Notes under the pieces: model-generated
What the model was told of the DNA's origin: nothing
Databases searched by the model: none
What the model saw: only the letters and a program-made list of their open reading frames with translations
Position numbers and translations under genes: made by a program
Shown here: positions 59,728 to 64,000 of the stretch, piece by piece
Position numbering within the stretch: the stretch's first letter is position 1
Layout of the letters: every line of letters starts with the position of its first letter
NCBI RefSeq assembly: GCF_932526225.1
Contig: NC_064041.1
Location: 15,780,951 to 15,844,950 of the forward strand
Reading direction: 5' to 3'
DNA from: Nematostella vectensis
Taxonomy: Eukaryota > Cnidaria > Anthozoa > Actiniaria > Edwardsiidae
Length of the DNA stretch: 64,000 nt

Positions 59728-60066
59728 CTCGATAATTGTCGTCCTAAAAGTTTCGTTTGGCTTGAGGTAATTGTTGAAGTCCGATATCCCATAGTTTAAC
59801 AGTTCACACATAATGCCCTCAGAAGATCTCATTAAGGCGATATTCAAGGACATGCAAACTACATTCAGAAAGCAAGCAATCAGGCAGTTTTCTTCTGATG
59901 AATAAAACCCATGAGAGATAACAGTCCCAGGTTTACTGAAGGCTAGTCCTGTGGGGCTTGTGATGAACTTGGATGATTTTGGAATACATTCTGCTGCAAT
60001 TGCGGCGACTATTTGGTAGATTAGAATTGGACCAAAAATGGTTTTGGAAGCTGCAAAGAAAGCCAT
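59728..60066 (-). CDS. Signal peptide plus PAN/Apple domain exon (partial gene)
   Basis: The minus-strand exon starts at an ATG (60066) and ends at a strong donor (ATCGAG/GTAAGT at 59728) in phase 0. It encodes a hydrophobic leader (MAFFAASKTIFGPILIYQIV), then SKFITSPTGLAFSKPGTVIS, ENCLIACFLNVVCMSLNIAL, CELLNYGI and a PAN-type Cys pattern. An in-frame ATG 36 codons upstream exists, but the 60066 start gives a better signal peptide. Following exons were not found; the terminal exon at 51826-52108 is a candidate end but its phase requires an intermediate exon. Confidence 0.65.
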
Positions 60067-61990
60067 GGAGAATACTTGTGTGTTTGCTATGAATTCAATT
60101 CTTAGGAGTTCCAGCCAATCAATAATGCAAATCTTCCTGATTGTTTGAAAACAATCAAGCCAAGAAAGCATCAATTCGTCTCGAACATCTCAATTATTTT
60201 CATTTAACATTCTAGCACCAAGGCAAGTGTTGATTGGCAAACGGATGTTCTGAGACCGACACGTGCCATTATATTTATTCCGAATGCAAGAGATTATGGA
60301 TAAGTCATACTATAAAACATCTAAAGCCAAAAATATTTTTATTTTATTTATTTGTTTATTTATTTATAAGGCTTCTACCACTATAACACATATTGAAATA
60401 GCGGTAAGAATGACAAACCAGAGCACGGCTCCAACTCAAGTGTAACCCTTTAAAATAAAAGAAAAAATAATTGGCAATAACGACAACAATAAAATGAAGG
60501 TAAACATGAAGAAAAAGTAATTTGAGAAAAGCCCTACTCTAAATTGCTAATAGCAACAGGATGGTTGCGAAAGAATACTCCTAGCGAGAATACTCTCTTG
60601 CTCTGGTAATTAGTATATTGGTATAATTAGTTCCCATAAACACTTTTTTGGTCTTGGAATTTCCATTCGCCCTGTGGTTTAAAGGTTTTTTTGAATTAGG
60701 TACGGGCCAGTACCCAATATGGGGGAAGGGGGGGAGGGTGCGAAATACGAAAAAGTGGACCTAATATTTCATTGGCCTGCACTGAGTTGGTTTCCAAGCA
60801 AGCCATCTTTCCGTGAGACGCTGACCAATCAAGAAGCATCAAATGTTTAAGTGAGGAACGACTTTGACCAATCAGTCCGGCGTTTATCATTGGCTGACCT
60901 TTTTTTTACTGTTTACGGTGTTCAAGCCGAATCTGATTGGTCAAAGTTGCCCAGCATGGCCCGCTTTCTGTGTCCTCACTGTAATTTAAATGATGGAAGC
61001 CAGGAGGCGGTTTCGCAGTCAGAAATTGTTAAAGTTAGCAGACTACTGAAAATGACTGTAATTCTCAAGAGTCAGACTTGTTTGACTATGTGTCACCGTA
61101 GTTTGTTGCTCATTAAGCAAACACGTTTCTGAACGACAGACGGCAACCGAAGGTTTAACGTTTTCCGTCTTTGTAATGTTTTTGCTCCATTCCACTGTAA
61201 GGAGACGTTTCTCTTCAACCCCACAGTCTTACATATGAAACATTCTAACATTGCGATAGCGCTAAACAAAAAGATTGTCTACTTCCGGTTGCAGTCCGTT
61301 GTCCGGAAACGTGTTTGCTTAAGTTTCCTTTTCTCTCTCCTCGGTCTCGCAGTGTTTTCTGGAAGGAAAGGGGGGGGGGGGGGGGACCGAAGTCATAACA
61401 TAATCATTTTTCAATATTTATAGTAAAGCAGATTAGTATTATCATAGAATATCTTCTAATACTACAATTAGTCTAAAATTCAAGTTTATGTTTTACATAT
61501 CAAGAATACCTAAAAATATTACATTCCCATCTGGCTATCATAAAGACACTAAAATAATAAAAAACCTTAAGGAATTTCCAATTAGATTACAAGAATACAT
61601 GGAACATCGCTGTGTTTATGGTGAAGATTTTGCTTATAGCGGTCTTCTGTAAGACAAGCCTACAAAACAAGATAGCCATCTTTTCTTTGTAAGACAAGCC
61701 CACAATTCCCTCCACCAGCCCTCCGAACCCAAACAAACCAAAAGGTGAATTTTCGTCCTCAGCCGCCTGCGAATTAAAGCGCCCTCGTCAGCCGCACGTT
61801 TGTTATTGTTTTCAATCGATACTGGAAGAGAAATTTTGTGAAGAAATCTCATAGCCACCTAAAAACGTATTTGTATGCTCTATTGACTAAGTTCAATAAC
61901 AAAATATCACAATAGCTTCGCCAAATCAGCCGATGGAAATGGATGCTTTCTCGCACCTAGTACTTTGCCAGGATCACAAAATGGCGGCGG
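60067..61990. other. Intergenic, no gene seen
   Basis: This stretch separates the PAN exon from the laminin G gene. Open frames have no recognisable domain. A poly-G tract lies at about 61370-61385, and a minus-strand fragment of the dispersed repeat family is at about 61918-61990. Confidence 0.5.
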
Positions 61991-62003
61991 ACATGGACTC
62001 ATT

Positions 62004-63432
62004 TTAATTAAGGCATTCAGTCATCTTCGGTCCATTCACGCGGTACTCGGTCTTGCCCGCGTAAGCATTGGTCAGCGGCTCTATTCCATCCACTGAGAAG
62101 TCCCGGATGCATCCGATGAAGTTTGGTACCAGTCCCTTGACGGTGCTTGGTACACCCAGGATCAACCCGACTGAGTTAGGAAGGTCGATTTTATTGAAAT
62201 CTCCTCTCGTGTCCGTCTGACCTGAATAATTTGGAGAAGTTCACCATCAGTCCCTTTCGGGGATCATTTTTGTTGTCCCTAACCTGGCGCACAGCCACGA
62301 TACCTTTAGCTCTGCCGTTGTCCACACTGATTGCGAGTGTCTTTTTCTCTCGTGTGATGACAACAGAATGCCACTCCCCATCGTCCACTCTTATCCCCTC
62401 GGCATACACCTTGCTTCGCCCTAAAAACGACACGAGTACATAAGTCCACAAAAAGAAATATTTGGTATACCTGTGCCGAGATCGCTAGCTATTTGGTATA
62501 CCTGTGCCGAGATCGCTAGCTATTTGGTATACCTGTGCCGAGATCGCTAGCTATTTGGTTTACCTCTGCCAAGATCGCTAGCTATTTGGTATACCTGTGC
62601 CAAGATCGCTAGCTATTTGGTATACCTGTGCCAAGATCGCTAGCTATTTGGTATACCTGTGCCGAGATCGCTAACTATTTGGTTTACCTGTTCCGAGATC
62701 GCTTGCTATTTGGTATACCTGTGCCAAGATCGCTAGCTATTTGGTATACCTGTGCCGAGATCGCTAGCTATTTGGTTTACCTGTTCCGAGATCGCTTGCT
62801 ATTTGGTATACCTGTGGCAAGATCGCTAGCTATTTGGTATACCTGTGCCGAGATCGCTAGCTATTTGGTTTACCTGTTCCGAGATCGCTTGCTATTTGGT
62901 ATACCTGTGGCAAGATCGCTAGCTATTTAATATACCTGTGCCGAGATCGCTAGCTATTTGGTTTACCTGTTCCGAGATCGTTTGCTATTTGGTACACTTG
63001 TGCCGAGATCGCTAGCTTTTTGGTATACCTGTGCCGAGGTCGCTAGCTATTTGGTATACTTGTGCCCAGGTCGCTTTCTATTTGTTAGATCGTTCTAGCT
63101 ATTTGATATACCTGTGCCGAGGTCGCTAGCTTTTTGCTATACCGGTGCCGAGGTCGCCAGCTATTTGGTAGCTCGTTCTAGCTATTTGGTATACCTGTGT
63201 CGAGGTCGCTAGCTATTTGGTGTACCTGTGCCGAGGTCGCTGTCGTAGAACACTTTCCCGTATTTGATGCCGATGTAGATGTAGTCACGTAACTCGCCCT
63301 TGGCGAAAAAGATCAGACCTCGTGATTGCGCGGTCTTGAGGCTTAAGGTGATCACGTGACGGGTACGATTGACCTTCCCACTGAACCTCGTTATCATGAT
63401 GAAACTTGAGCCCACAGTACACTGGCAGCTAC
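62004..63432 (-). CDS. Laminin G domain protein, C-terminal exons (partial)
   Basis: Three minus-strand exons: 63226-63432, 62304-62420, 62004-62221 (TAA), all joining in phase 1. They encode CQCTVGSSFIMITRFSGK, LSLKTAQSRGLIFFAKGE, DYIYIGIKYGKVFYD, DDGEWHSVVITREKKTLAIS, NSVGLILGVPS and NFIGCIRDFSVDG, a complete laminin G fold (about 170 aa) that ends near the C-terminus with ECLN. The 5' part is beyond the right edge of the window. Laminin alpha, perlecan, agrin or neurexin-like parents are possible; I cannot choose. The first intron is filled with a donor-derived 31-bp array. Confidence 0.8.
62459..63243 (-). repeat. 31-bp array copying a laminin G exon end and donor, about 25 copies
   Basis: The unit on the minus strand (GCTAGCGATCTCGGCACAG, then GTATACCAAATA) matches the true junction of exon 63226-63432 (GACAGCGACCTCGGCACAG/GTACACCAAATA). 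About 25 units fill the intron from the donor to within 40 bp of the next acceptor, with drift (CAAGATCG, TTCCGAGATCG) and a few degenerate units near 63070-63190. Confidence 0.93.
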
Positions 63433-63689
63433 CTGTTTGAGATTAAAAATAGCGCATTAACTATATGCCCGACAGTCGGGAAGGTCCTCAATGGACTAAA
63501 TGCAAGAAAGTTCTCTTAATTTATTCATGTATGTACACTATAAAATCTTAATTTTAGCGGCAGAATCACATGGAAAAACATCCAATTCCGCATAGCTGTC
63601 AATGTCAACTTACCCGCATTGGACGGGTGTCACAAGATTTTGGACCCGTGGGGGGGGGGGGGGGGGTCTTTATATCCATCGGACGGGGA

Positions 63690-64000
63690 TCATCGTCGTA
63701 TCTTTTAGGGTGTTAATTTGGAGCCTTAGGTATCTCTTAGAAAATGAGAGTGCTTAGATTTTCTTTAACTAGGTATCTTTAAGGGTGCTATTATAACCAT
63801 CCCACATCTAACTTGTCGCTCATGAAGTGTGTTAAAACATGTCAATCTTCCATTAGAGTCACTTTTATAACAAATTATTTACGTTTGTTTGAGATATCTT
63901 TTAGGGCGTAAATTCATGCTTAACCACGCCCACTTTAGTATCTTTTAGGGTTCAAATATAACTAGACCACGCCCACTTTAGTATATTTTAGGGTTCAAAT
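63690..64000. repeat. Degenerate GTATCTTTTAGGG repeat
   Basis: The word TATCTTTTAGGG and the block ACCACGCCCACTTTAGTAT recur to the right edge, at the end with a ~48-bp period. It lies in an intron of the laminin G gene. Before it, 63433-63690 holds a poly-G run and no exon. Confidence 0.7.

Noticed and set aside
61780-61800. Further hammerhead (minus-strand CTGACGAG)
   Set aside because: No paired stem II or properly placed GAAA follows, so the core is incomplete.

Overview
The window looks like genomic DNA of an invertebrate animal, most likely a cnidarian and plausibly an anthozoan close to Nematostella. The basis is intron-rich genes with animal-type exon phases, a RabGAP1-type TBC protein and a very long Crumbs-type polarity protein, cnidarian-style PAN/EGF/fibrinogen-like secreted proteins, Penelope-like and CR1/L2-like retroelement debris, and abundant minisatellites. 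The species is an inference; no search could be run.

Layout: 1-8000 (+) holds nine 3' coding exons of a RABGAP1/RABGAP1L orthologue (end of the TBC domain plus the C-terminal coiled coil). 8000-12100 is intergenic, with a degraded GIY-YIG retroelement ORF, a hammerhead ribozyme motif and a perfect-TIR MITE. 12150-33198 (+) is a complete 15-coding-exon Crumbs-type gene: about 2,513 aa, signal peptide, 48 EGF repeats, three laminin G domains, one membrane span and a 39-residue tail ending EEQLV. One Crumbs intron carries, on the minus strand, a small candidate secreted-peptide gene with its own TATA box (18834-20058). 33.2-40.2 kb is gene-poor. 40204-46179 (-) is a PAN-EGF-fibrinogen-like secreted protein whose introns are filled with minisatellites. 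47-50.8 kb is a tandemly duplicated 1.6-kb non-coding element carrying two more hammerhead motifs. 51.8-60.1 kb (-) has a terminal exon with a GGWGHINFD motif and a signal-peptide/PAN exon, possibly of one gene, with about 3.7 kb of satellite, a LINE nested in a LINE, and a retrozyme-like hammerhead element between them. 62.0-63.4 kb (-) holds the last three exons of a laminin G protein that continues beyond the window.

Two non-gene themes stand out. (1) Many tandem arrays are centred on exon-intron junctions: the repeated unit contains the end of an exon plus its splice site, so donors or acceptors are present in 2 to about 25 copies. I see this in both plus-strand genes and in the laminin G gene. 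(2) Three well-formed and one degenerate hammerhead class are present, all with short palindromic or near-palindromic stem III. They occur in a Penelope-like remnant, a duplicated non-coding element, a 354-bp retrozyme-like repeat and a 174-bp insertion flanked by a 15-bp target-site duplication. About a fifth of the window is tandem repeat.
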